A stretch of DNA of 10,103 bases from Pyrobaculum sp. (GTDB taxonomy: Archaea > Thermoproteota > Thermoprotei > Thermoproteales > Thermoproteaceae), in contig WYEI01000202.1 of the NCBI GenBank assembly GCA_009903905.1, forward strand, positions 1 through 10,103, read 5' to 3'. Positions within the stretch are counted from its first letter, which is position 1. Each line of letters begins with the position of its first letter. Below are positions 1 through 6,611 of this stretch, piece by piece. The translations under genes and the position numbers were made by a program. The notes beneath the pieces were generated by a model, which saw only the letters and a list, made by a program, of their open reading frames with translations, did no database searches and was not told the DNA's origin.

Positions 1-2623
1 AGACCCGCCTCACCTCATCCACGGCGTCGCTCCGCGGCGCCAAAACCTCAAACACCTTCCGCTTAGCCACCCTCGGCCCCCCCGTCTCAGCCTCCCTTAT
101 GAGGCCCAGCCTCGCCAACTCCACGTGAGTCATGCCAGTCATCCTCTCCACGTGGGCAAGGCCGTCGCTGTCCACGTACCCCCGCTCGCTCTCCAAAATC
201 CTAAGCGCGAGGTAGGCATACCCCGCCCGGTCACCCAGCCTGACCCCCGCCGCCCTCATAAGCGCGTCAAAGGCAAGCGAAACAGCCGCCCTAAGCAAGC
301 CCCCCGAGTCCAGCTCCACACCCCCCATCCTCACGGGGAAATGCGCAGTCAAGTACTCCAAAGCCGCCATGTAGTAATACACCCACGCCGTCGCCCCGTT
401 CTTACCCCCCACCATCTTCATCCGCCCCTCCACCCTCCTCGCCACCTCCCCCACGGCGGCCTCCCAAGCGGCGTCAAGCTCAAGCGACCTCTCACCAGCC
501 CGCCTCCTCCACGCCGACACGTAGCCCCCCAGCACCGAGGCCTTCCCCATAGCCACCACGCTTGCCTCAAATTCTGTCTCCACGGGGTAGGCCGCGGCAA
601 GCGTCATGCCGCCCCGCCGCCATAAGGCGTCTATAAGGGCCTCCCAAGACTCCGGCTTCTTAGCCACGTAATACACCACCAGGAGGCCATCCTCCTTCAA
701 AAACCGCACCACGTTGCTGAAAGCCCTAGACAGCAGGTCGGCAAAGGTTACCTTCATGCCGAAGTGCTCCCACCGCCCCTCGTTCTCGCTCACCTCCCTA
801 GGCGCAAACCTCTGCCACTGCGTAGGTATCTCCAGGCCGAACTCGTCGAAGAAGGCCTCCGGCAAGAAACGCGGCCGCAACTCGCCGCCCTCCACGCCGC
901 TGAGAGCCCGCTTAAGCCACACATAGTAGAAATCGCTCAGCTCCGCATAAGCCACGTCATCCGCATACGGCGGATCAGTCACCACAACATCAAACCTCTC
1001 CCCCTCAAGCCTAGAAAGCTCTGTGGCATCGTCGAGAATAACCCTAGAAACTGTGTTCTGCGATAGAGCCTCTCTCAAGTATGTAACAACTCTAGCGAGT
1101 TTTTCTAAATTTATCTGAAACGTACCGGTTCCACTTATATACGCAAACGGCGATACATCACCCCAGTTCCAAGTCATCGCAATACCCCTAGTTGAGAAAG
1201 CATCGGCTACTTGCTGACCGCCATTGTTCCACCTCGTAGTAACACAATTATAATCGACATATCTAACCAATGCAATTGCTAGGAATGTAGTTATGGCTTC
1301 GGCGTATTTCTTCGCCTCCTCTCTGCTGGCGCCTTCCCTGAGCTTCTCCTCCTCGGCGAGGCGGCCAGTTTCCCTGATAAGCTTCACTAGCTTGATGAGA
1401 GTCAAAAGCTGACGCGGGTTAAAGAGCTGATACCACTTGTCTACCGCGTATACTGGGAACCTTAAACCGCTCCCGATGTTGCCATAGGGAGGTATTTGTT
1501 CCGTTGGTATGTCTGGGTCTCCCCACGTCTTTTTGAGTTCCTCGGCTGCTTTCCACAGCTTGTCTACGTCCTGGGGGGCGGCTGGTTGGAACTTCAGACC
1601 GTTTTCTATGCGCGCCTTTACCAGCAGGATGGGGCGGGCGGGGGAGTTTTTGAGGTCGTCGAGAGTGATTTCGCCTTTTAGGTACCGTTCGTAGTTGGCG
1701 TTCCACTGCCTGAGCGCCCACTTGACGTACCAGTCGCCCTCGCTCTTCTTGCCCTTGACGAGTTTGCCGTTGACCACGCGGTGGTTTATCTCGGCGCGGC
1801 AGTGGAGACACTGCGCCGTCTCGCGCCTAGCGTCTATGTTTTTTAGGGGGACGGCGTACCGCCTGCCCCGCCACACCACAGAGCCGCCCTCCTCGCCCCT
1901 CGTCGAGACCTCGGCCCTCAGCTCGTCGCAGGAGCCGCCCCCCTCTTTTCTGCACTCCTCGTTTAGGTCCCGGATCTCGACGCGCCCGTTTCGCCACTCC
2001 ATCCAGGCCAGCCGCTCGTAGCCCTCCCTGCCCCTCACCCTGGCGAGCCACCAGCTACCCACCAGCGGCGTGTGGCGGCCGCACACCGGGCACTTGACCT
2101 CCCAGGTGCCGATGTAGATGTCTGCGTCGTAGAGCCCCTTCACCTCCTCCCTCAGCCTCTCAACCACCCACCTGCCCCACTTCTCCACGTCCTGCGGCTT
2201 CACCCGGCGGGGGAACTCCAGCACCGCCTTGAGGAAGACATATGCCGCGGGGAGGAGCTCCACGGCCACCGCCTCGGCCCCCAGCCTTGCGGCCTCCAGC
2301 GGAATCGAGCCGAAGCCGGCGAAGGGGTCCAGCACCTTCTTGCCCCGCATTTTCTCCACCAGGCGGGGCGCGGGGTTGCAGGCGTGGACGGTCTTGCGGC
2401 TGTTCCTGCAGGGGAAGAGGTCGTTTAGGAACTGCTCCGGCGTCTGGTACGCATCCGCCGGGAGCAGAGACGCCGCCACCACCGCCCTAGCCCCAGCCAG
2501 AGGCTTCCGCGTCCACCAAAACACCATCTCCCAATGCGGCGGCCGGCCACCACGCCCCTTCTCCACCGCAGAGTATTCGTTGATCGCGTCGATGGGTATT
2601 CCCCTCTCAAGGAGGGTCTCCAT
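1..2623 (-). CDS. DUF1156 / COG1743-type adenine-specific DNA methylase with zinc ribbon, C-terminus outside window
   Basis: One uninterrupted frame of 874 codons runs from ATG 2623 to the window edge, so the gene is partial at its 3' end. Seen: N-terminal METLLERGIPIDAIN, then VFWWTRKP (residues 34-41), typical of DUF1156 proteins; SAM-binding motif DPFAGFGSIP (99-108); two CxxC pairs (C178/C181 and C272/C275) that could form the zinc ribbon; and catalytic motif DPPY (550-553) followed by ADDVAYAELSDFYYVW. Motif I and DPPY are separated by about 440 residues, much farther apart than in simple methyltransferases, as expected of this large family. Family knowledge: COG1743 proteins are predicted to methylate adenine in DNA and often sit in archaeal defence clusters with a DUF499 ATPase and a helicase. 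Those partners would lie beyond base 1. A GGAGAG ribosome binding site six bases upstream supports the start. Family identity is firm; DNA target and defence role are inferred. Confidence 0.92.
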   Translation of the reverse strand, partial: METLLERGIPIDAINEYSAVEKGRGGRPPHWEMVFWWTRKPLAGARAVVAASLLPADAYQTPEQFLNDLFPCRNSRKTVHACNPAPRLVEKMRGKKVLDPFAGFGSIPLEAARLGAEAVAVELLPAAYVFLKAVLEFPRRVKPQDVEKWGRWVVERLREEVKGLYDADIYIGTWEVKCPVCGRHTPLVGSWWLARVRGREGYERLAWMEWRNGRVEIRDLNEECRKEGGGSCDELRAEVSTRGEEGGSVVWRGRRYAVPLKNIDARRETAQCLHCRAEINHRVVNGKLVKGKKSEGDWYVKWALRQWNANYERYLKGEITLDDLKNSPARPILLVKARIENGLKFQPAAPQDVDKLWKAAEELKKTWGDPDIPTEQIPPYGNIGSGLRFPVYAVDKWYQLFNPRQLLTLIKLVKLIRETGRLAEEEKLREGASREEAKKYAEAITTFLAIALVRYVDYNCVTTRWNNGGQQVADAFSTRGIAMTWNWGDVSPFAYISGTGTFQINLEKLARVVTYLREALSQNTVSRVILDDATELSRLEGERFDVVVTDPPYADDVAYAELSDFYYVWLKRALSGVEGGELRPRFLPEAFFDEFGLEIPTQWQRFAPREVSENEGRWEHFGMKVTFADLLSRAFSNVVRFLKEDGLLVVYYVAKKPESWEALIDALWRRGGMTLAAAYPVETEFEASVVAMGKASVLGGYVSAWRRRAGERSLELDAAWEAAVGEVARRVEGRMKMVGGKNGATAWVYYYMAALEYLTAHFPVRMGGVELDSGGLLRAAVSLAFDALMRAAGVRLGDRAGYAYLALRILESERGYVDSDGLAHVERMTGMTHVELARLGLIREAETGGPRVAKRKVFEVLAPRSDAVDEVRRV

Positions 2624-2629
2624 GTATAA

Positions 2630-2635
2630 CTCTCC
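2630..2635 (-). promoter_or_regulatory. Shine-Dalgarno site of the DUF1156 methylase
   Basis: Read on the minus strand this is GGAGAG, six bases before ATG 2623. It fixes the start codon and shows that this gene has a short leader, unlike the plus-strand genes here, which appear leaderless. Confidence 0.65.
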
Positions 2636-2648
2636 ACGTTTAAATCTA

Positions 2649-2666
2649 ACTATCTTGACCGATAGT
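2649..2666. promoter_or_regulatory. Inverted repeat in the divergent promoter (candidate operator)
   Basis: ACTATC and GATAGT form a perfect 6-bp inverted repeat around the spacer TTGACC. It ends two bases before the plus-strand TATA box, where the BRE and transcription factor B would bind. It also lies upstream of the TTTAAA-like element (about 2638-2646) that could serve the minus-strand gene. A protein bound here could control both divergent genes. The position is seen; the operator role is inferred. Confidence 0.45.
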
Positions 2667-2675
2667 GATATAATA
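2667..2675 (+). promoter_or_regulatory. TATA box of the zinc-ribbon gene
   Basis: GATATAATA is centred about 24 bases before ATG 2696, the spacing expected for a leaderless crenarchaeal transcript. Read in reverse it is TATTATATC, about 49 bases from the methylase start, so it might also drive the minus-strand gene with a leader of about 25 bases. Confidence 0.6.
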
Positions 2676-2695
2676 CCTGAAATATATTGTTACAC

Positions 2696-2872
2696 ATGAA
2701 GTGTCCCTTCTGCGGCTCTTCTAACGTGGAGAGGGTGAAGGAGTGGGATATGCCGAAGATGGGGTACCATGTGACGCATTACATCTGCAGAAACTGCGGC
2801 GGCCGCTTCAACCACTACGTGGGCAGGGGGAGGGAGTTCGTGCTGAGGGTGGGGTTCAGGCAGAGGAGGTAA
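2696..2872 (+). CDS. Small zinc-ribbon protein
   Basis: A 58-residue basic protein with the pairs CPFC (residues 3-6) and CRNC (about 33-36), about 26 residues apart. This is a classic zinc-ribbon knuckle arrangement, followed by a basic tail ending RVGFRQRR. ATG 2696 is chosen because the TATA box lies about 24 bases upstream; the TTG three codons earlier would sit too close to it. The gene is divergent from the methylase and shares the inverted repeat with it. Zinc ribbons of this size bind DNA, RNA or protein, so a regulator of the divergent pair or an accessory subunit of one of the neighbouring systems is possible. No specific family is recognised. The coding call is fairly secure because the cysteine pairs, stop codon and promoter agree. 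Confidence 0.8.
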   Translation: MKCPFCGSSNVERVKEWDMPKMGYHVTHYICRNCGGRFNHYVGRGREFVLRVGFRQRR

Positions 2873-3066
2873 GCCTTTTGAGGAACTCCATTACGAGCTT
2901 GTATAGGTATCAAGTCTCTTGCGATCGGTGCTGGCTTGCGCTAATCCTTTATACGTCCCTTTGATTGTGGCGGTTGTTCGTTGTCTATAAATTACCTTTA
3001 GTTTTACAAAACCTTCCGACGCTGATTATGTGCATTGGTTTTATAAGCCTTGGCGACGTTAAATAT
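2873..3066. other. AT-rich gap upstream of the PIWI gene, three TATA-like boxes
   Basis: No convincing gene is seen here. TATA-like elements occur at 2948-2953 (TTTATA), 2984-2991 (TATAAATT) and 3039-3047. The PIWI reading frame stays open back to TTG 2965, but those codons would encode a hydrophobic 34-residue extension unlike the protein that follows. It is treated as leader or promoter DNA. A T4 run at 2876-2879 just after the zinc-ribbon stop could be a weak terminator. Confidence 0.5.
3037..3049 (+). promoter_or_regulatory. Probable promoter of the PIWI gene (TATA box)
   Basis: GGTTTTATAAGCC resembles the element before the methyltransferase gene, GGTTTTTTTAAGGC (5154-5167). In both, the AAG lies exactly 20 bases before the proposed start (G3047 to GTG 3067; G5165 to ATG 5185). 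This is the main reason for starting the PIWI gene at 3067 and not farther upstream. Confidence 0.6.
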
Positions 3067-4515
3067 GTGCAACTGCGGAGGGCTTCCGGTTCTCCTGAAG
3101 TACGTTATTCAGGCGGATTTAAGAGCACGGCGCGAAACAACGTAACATACAGATTATACAAATTGGTGAGAGCACCGACTCTCGAATCTGAGATCGCGTT
3201 TTGTTATGAGGTGAAAGCTGTTGAATGCGCAAAAGAAGTCAAGAGACTGCTAAATAGGAAGGGGATTGAGGCTCGATTCATCGTCGAATATCCCGACGTC
3301 TATGCTATCAGGTTAAATGACGGTAACTTGCCGGAGTGGTTTCGCAAGTCTTTCAGCGAGATAAAGCCCAGGTCAGTAAGAGAGGTGTTGGGCTTTGACG
3401 AAGGCGACCTTCGCTATAGGTTCGGTGGTAGGGGTCAAGGCAAGTGGCCTTATGACGTGCGTAAGCGTAAGCCATATTGGTGTCCTGCCTTGCGGCGTCT
3501 GTCTATCGAGGTCTATTATGAGAGGCTTGAATATTGGGAGACGTTAGAGAGATTGTTCAATAGGCATGTTGACGGAGTAGTGCGGGAGTTTGTGGAATTG
3601 GTTCCTAGGAGCCTGAAGGACATCTGGGATCTAGGTAGGGGCGGTGTTAAATTGGCGCTGTTAGACGGCAAAACCTTGAAGAGCAAGTTAAGGGAGATTG
3701 CCGAGATAAAATTGCGGAGCTACAATGGCCTCTCTACGCTTCAGCTGGTTAATGGTGATAGGTTGCTGGGGGTGGTAGGCGGCCGGGAAGCGGAATACAT
3801 AGCTAATCTGCTTTCGGGGCTTCTCTTCCGGTCTGGTTGTATCCCTTACTACGTTGAGTTGCCGACTACACGTTCAGAGTATCTTAAGTTGCCGAGGGCG
3901 CTGTATGTCGGTGTAGGGCTGAAGAAAGTCGGTGAAGAGTACGCGAAGGGTATAGCTGTGTTGATGACCGGGCGCGGAAATGTGGTGGGGTATGTGTACA
4001 AGGACTTCCATATAAGGGGTAGATCTATGGAGTTTCTTGAGGAGGGGGAGCTTGAGGAGTTTGTTGACAGCATAAAGGAGGCGTTGGAGAGATACCGCAA
4101 CAACGCGCACGCAGAGCCGGATCTAATCGTCGTTGTGAGGAGCAGGAAGTTTCACGACGCGGAGTGGGAAACCTTGAGGAGGAATTTCGCAAGGCACTGG
4201 CTGAGGCTGTCGTCGAAGGGTCTGCTCCTTATGTCGAGCTACAAGTATGTGAAGATAGGACGTAGCAGGGCGGTTGAGGTGGGCAGAACGACGGTAGACG
4301 GCGGCCAGCACGGCGTGTGGCTTGTACAACTTAGCGAGTTTAAGTCTGCGGTGAAGGTGAGCTACTTTTACACTGGAAATGACGCCACTCTGCCGTTGGC
4401 GGCGTATATTTACCTTAGGTCGCTCGACTTCACAGGCTTGACGCTGGGCCGTATGTCGTTGCCACCTGTGAAGTATGCACGGAATTATCTGAAGTGGATG
4501 TATCTCTCGCAGTGA
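3067..4515 (+). CDS. MID-PIWI protein (prokaryotic Argonaute superfamily), apparently catalytically inactive
   Basis: 482 residues from GTG 3067. Residues 1-190 are an unrecognised, mixed, charged N-terminal region. About 195-270 look like a MID domain: a helix with several lysines, then STLQLV with the conserved Q near 226, then NLLSGLLFRSGCIPYYVE, matching the usual N-x-K-LGG-hPW pattern with RSG for LGG. About 275-482 look like PIWI: LYVGVGLKK in place of the YVGID strand (G284 where the first catalytic Asp belongs), VVVRSRKFHDAE in place of hRDGxf (S359 for Asp), and LPPVKYARNYLKW at the end (R472 where His or Asp belongs). A nuclease-dead PIWI is expected to bind guide and target without cutting, as in short Argonautes and Archaeoglobus fulgidus Piwi (427 residues), a similarly short MID-PIWI protein. 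The next gene starts one base after this stop and is a likely partner. Start alternatives are ATG 3028, TTG 2965 and TTG 2974. PIWI assignment is from motif reading only. Confidence 0.8.
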   Translation: MQLRRASGSPEVRYSGGFKSTARNNVTYRLYKLVRAPTLESEIAFCYEVKAVECAKEVKRLLNRKGIEARFIVEYPDVYAIRLNDGNLPEWFRKSFSEIKPRSVREVLGFDEGDLRYRFGGRGQGKWPYDVRKRKPYWCPALRRLSIEVYYERLEYWETLERLFNRHVDGVVREFVELVPRSLKDIWDLGRGGVKLALLDGKTLKSKLREIAEIKLRSYNGLSTLQLVNGDRLLGVVGGREAEYIANLLSGLLFRSGCIPYYVELPTTRSEYLKLPRALYVGVGLKKVGEEYAKGIAVLMTGRGNVVGYVYKDFHIRGRSMEFLEEGELEEFVDSIKEALERYRNNAHAEPDLIVVVRSRKFHDAEWETLRRNFARHWLRLSSKGLLLMSSYKYVKIGRSRAVEVGRTTVDGGQHGVWLVQLSEFKSAVKVSYFYTGNDATLPLAAYIYLRSLDFTGLTLGRMSLPPVKYARNYLKWMYLSQ

Positions 4516-4516
4516 C

Positions 4517-5050
4517 GTGGAGAAAGCGATAGACGCCATCGTTCAGCGGCTTCGTGGGTTATTAAGCAGGAAGTGCTTCACAGCGTTTGGCTTGTGGTGC
4601 ACTAGGCAATTCCGTAAGACTGTGATGAGAGGGCTTTCTCATCTTTTTGACAGGGGACTTCTGGAGACTTGTTTTAGAGAACTGGAGACTCGTCTCAGGC
4701 GGGAAGGGGATGAGCTGTGTAGGGTAGCTTTGTTGGGGTGGATGGATTTCGTGGCGAGGGCACACGGCGGGGAGCTCTATCGGCAGTTCAAGGAACTCCT
4801 CCCCGACGCCCTGGGCCTCAGAAGGCCCGACGGTTTGATTCCCATAAACTGCGGAGAGAAGCTGATATGCAACGAGCCTTTGCTCTGCCTAAAGGCGTAC
4901 CTCTTTTGTAAAAAGAGGTGGATGGAGGAAAAGCTTAGGTCGCTGGCCGCGGGGACACCCTACGCTGAGGTGGCGAGGGTCCTCTTGGGCGAGGGGGACA
5001 TACCTGAGGAGTGCGGGGGGCGGTCCGAGAACTGTGCGATAAAGTGTTGA
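4517..5050 (+). CDS. Unrecognised cysteine-rich helical protein, probable partner of the PIWI protein
   Basis: 177 residues from GTG 4517, one base after the PIWI stop, so the two genes are almost certainly co-transcribed and translationally coupled. I recognise no family. The protein looks mostly helical (for example MEKAIDAIVQRLRGLL and ETCFRELETRLRREGDELCR), has no signal peptide or membrane segment, and is basic. It carries eleven cysteines (residues 20, 28, 52, 68, 112, 118, 124, 131, 166, 173, 177). They are not arranged as a CxxC zinc ribbon. Pyrobaculum and relatives are known to use intracellular disulfides, so they may stabilise the fold. Short Argonautes usually work with a second subunit supplying an N-PAZ-like (APAZ) part or an effector. 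By position this is that candidate, but no nuclease, TIR or Sir2 motif is visible. Confidence 0.75.
   Translation: MEKAIDAIVQRLRGLLSRKCFTAFGLWCTRQFRKTVMRGLSHLFDRGLLETCFRELETRLRREGDELCRVALLGWMDFVARAHGGELYRQFKELLPDALGLRRPDGLIPINCGEKLICNEPLLCLKAYLFCKKRWMEEKLRSLAAGTPYAEVARVLLGEGDIPEECGGRSENCAIKC
4899..4919. repeat. Perfect 9-bp inverted repeat inside the 177-residue protein gene
   Basis: ACCTCTTTT and AAAAGAGGT flank a GTA loop, giving a tight hairpin at RNA level; one flanking T-G wobble could extend it. It encodes part of the segment YLFCKKR. It may be an accident of coding or an RNA structure acting on the end of the message. Confidence 0.5.
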
Positions 5051-5153
5051 AATGGAGATGCCAATCGGCGGTTGGCGTTGCGTCTTCTGGAGGCGTGTGC
5101 CGCTTTGGCGTGGATGTGTGGGGGTGGGGTTGCAAGTTTCTGCGTTCTGTGGT

Positions 5154-5167
5154 GGTTTTTTTAAGGC
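5154..5167 (+). promoter_or_regulatory. Promoter of the restriction-modification operon, overlapping a T7 tract
   Basis: GGTTTTTTTAAGGC places a TTTTAA-type TATA box 21-24 bases before ATG 5185, the leaderless spacing. The seven T residues (5156-5162) lie 106 bases after the stop of the upstream gene and could also terminate the PIWI transcript, since archaeal termination uses T-runs. The 134 bases between the genes hold nothing else recognisable. Confidence 0.6.
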
Positions 5168-5184
5168 GGGGATTGATAGTGGGT

Positions 5185-6579
5185 ATGGGCAGATCTGCGG
5201 TTGCTGTGGATGTGGGGAAGGTGGAGACTCCGTCTTCTCTTGCTTTGCGTATGGTGGAGAAGTTGTTTGGCGGTGGTTCTCCGCCTGTGGGGTCGCGGGT
5301 TCTCGACGCGGGGTGCGGGAGGGGTGTCTTTGTGGAGGCGTTGTTGTCTTATCTGGGGGGCCGCGGCGGCGCGTTGCCGGAGGTGGTGTGTGTGGAGAAG
5401 GATGGGGTGCTTGCGGAGGCGGCGCGTAGGCGGTTTGGGGGCATGGCGCGGGTTGTGGTCGGCGACTTTCTGCTTATGGGGGCGGAGGAGCTGGGGGGCC
5501 TCTTCGACTTCGTGATCAGCAACCCGCCGTATGTGTCGTACGAGAGGATTAGCCCGGAGCTGAGGGCTACCTATAGGAGGCTGTTTTCTGTGGCCCGCGG
5601 GCGTTTTGACCTCTATATGCTTTTCTTTGAAAAGGCACTTTCTCTGCTGAGGCCCGGGGGGAGGCTGGTCTTCATCACGCCGGAGAAGTACCTCTACGTG
5701 CAATCCGCCGAGGCGCTTCGGAGGCTTTTGGCTGGGTACGCCGTGGAGGAGCTGGAGTTTGTAGACGAGAGGGCTTTCGGGGACGTCTTGGCCTACCCGC
5801 TGATTACTGTGGTGCGCAAGGCGCCGCCTTCGGGACCCACCATAGTTACTCTGCGGGACGGCCGGAGGGTGGAGGTACAGCTCCCGCGGGACGGGGCGCC
5901 GTGGCTCCCCACCATTTTGGCAGGTGAGGCGCCGCGGGGCGGCGGTTGCGTGAAGCTGGGGCTTCTGGCAGAGCGGGTGAGCGCGGGGGTGGCCGCCGGC
6001 AGAGACGAGGTCTTCGTCGCGCCGCGTGAGGCCGTCCCCCAGGAGCTGAGGGCCTTTGCCTACCCCACGGTCAGCGGGAGGGAGCTCTCGTTGTTTACGC
6101 CGGGGGGCGAGCTGGACTATGCGAAGCTTCGCCACGTGATGCTGGTGCCGTACGGCCGGGACGGGAGACTGCTGGACGAGGGCAGGGCGGGGCCTCTGCT
6201 GTCGTATCTCTCGCGGTTTAGGCGGGTGCTTGAGGAAAGGTATGTCGTGCGGAGGGAGGGGAAGCCTTGGTATGCCTTCCACGAGGATCCGCCTATGCCC
6301 CAGCTCCTCAGGCCCAAGATTCTGTGGCCTGACGTGGCGAAGACGCCGGCGTTTTACGTAGACGCCGTGGGGCAGGTGGTGCCCCGCCACAGCGTGTATT
6401 ACCTGGTGCCCAGGGACCGGCGGCTCCTGCTGCCGCTGGCGGAGTACCTCAACAGCGAAGCGGCCAGGAAGTGGATCACGGCCCACGCGCAGAGAGCCGC
6501 CAGCGGCTACCTCAGGCTCCAGTCCCACGTGATTAAAGAACTCTGTGTGCCTAGAGACATAACCGCCGACGCGGCGTAG
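5185..6579 (+). CDS. TaqI/Eco57I-like N6-adenine DNA methyltransferase (type II, gamma class)
   Basis: 464 residues from ATG 5185. It transfers methyl from SAM to the N6 of adenine in the recognition site and so protects host DNA from its partner endonuclease. Seen: motif X-like KVETPSSLALRMVE (12-25), motif I VLDAGCGRGVFVEAL (39-53), VEKD (70-73, acidic loop binding SAM ribose), GDF (93-95), catalytic motif IV NPPYVSYERI (113-122), PGGRLVFITPEKYL (157-170), and a C-terminal target-recognition region with GVAAGRDEVFV (268-278) and LRPKILWPDVAKTPAFYVD (375-393), as in TaqI-type enzymes. Motif I before IV with NPPY at IV is the gamma order. The frame stays open upstream to 5011, but the extra residues overlap the previous gene and the TATA box sits correctly for 5185. 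It is 32 bases upstream of the endonuclease gene. The sequence specificity cannot be read. Confidence 0.93.
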   Translation: MGRSAVAVDVGKVETPSSLALRMVEKLFGGGSPPVGSRVLDAGCGRGVFVEALLSYLGGRGGALPEVVCVEKDGVLAEAARRRFGGMARVVVGDFLLMGAEELGGLFDFVISNPPYVSYERISPELRATYRRLFSVARGRFDLYMLFFEKALSLLRPGGRLVFITPEKYLYVQSAEALRRLLAGYAVEELEFVDERAFGDVLAYPLITVVRKAPPSGPTIVTLRDGRRVEVQLPRDGAPWLPTILAGEAPRGGGCVKLGLLAERVSAGVAAGRDEVFVAPREAVPQELRAFAYPTVSGRELSLFTPGGELDYAKLRHVMLVPYGRDGRLLDEGRAGPLLSYLSRFRRVLEERYVVRREGKPWYAFHEDPPMPQLLRPKILWPDVAKTPAFYVDAVGQVVPRHSVYYLVPRDRRLLLPLAEYLNSEAARKWITAHAQRAASGYLRLQSHVIKELCVPRDITADAA

Positions 6580-6611
6580 AGGAATTTCTGAAGAAGATCC
6601 CGCGGCCGTCT

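Noticed and set aside
125..625. 166-codon plus-strand open frame with His/Pro/Arg-rich product
   Set aside because: It is a shadow of the DUF1156 methylase, whose minus-strand frame is continuous through this region.
2965..3066. Upstream TTG start for the PIWI gene
   Set aside because: It would add a hydrophobic 34-residue extension and place the TATA box at 3037-3049 inside the gene. A start there cannot be fully excluded, since another TTTATA lies at 2948-2953 with TTG 2974 at the right distance.
5011..5184. Upstream start of the methyltransferase frame
   Set aside because: It overlaps the preceding gene, gives a Cys/Trp/Gly-rich non-family sequence, and crosses the promoter; ATG 5185 fits the TATA box and the family N-terminus.
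5161..6528. 455-codon open frame on the minus strand
   Set aside because: It lies opposite the methyltransferase gene in GC-rich DNA; its product is rich in Pro, Arg, His and Gln with no motifs, a typical antisense shadow.
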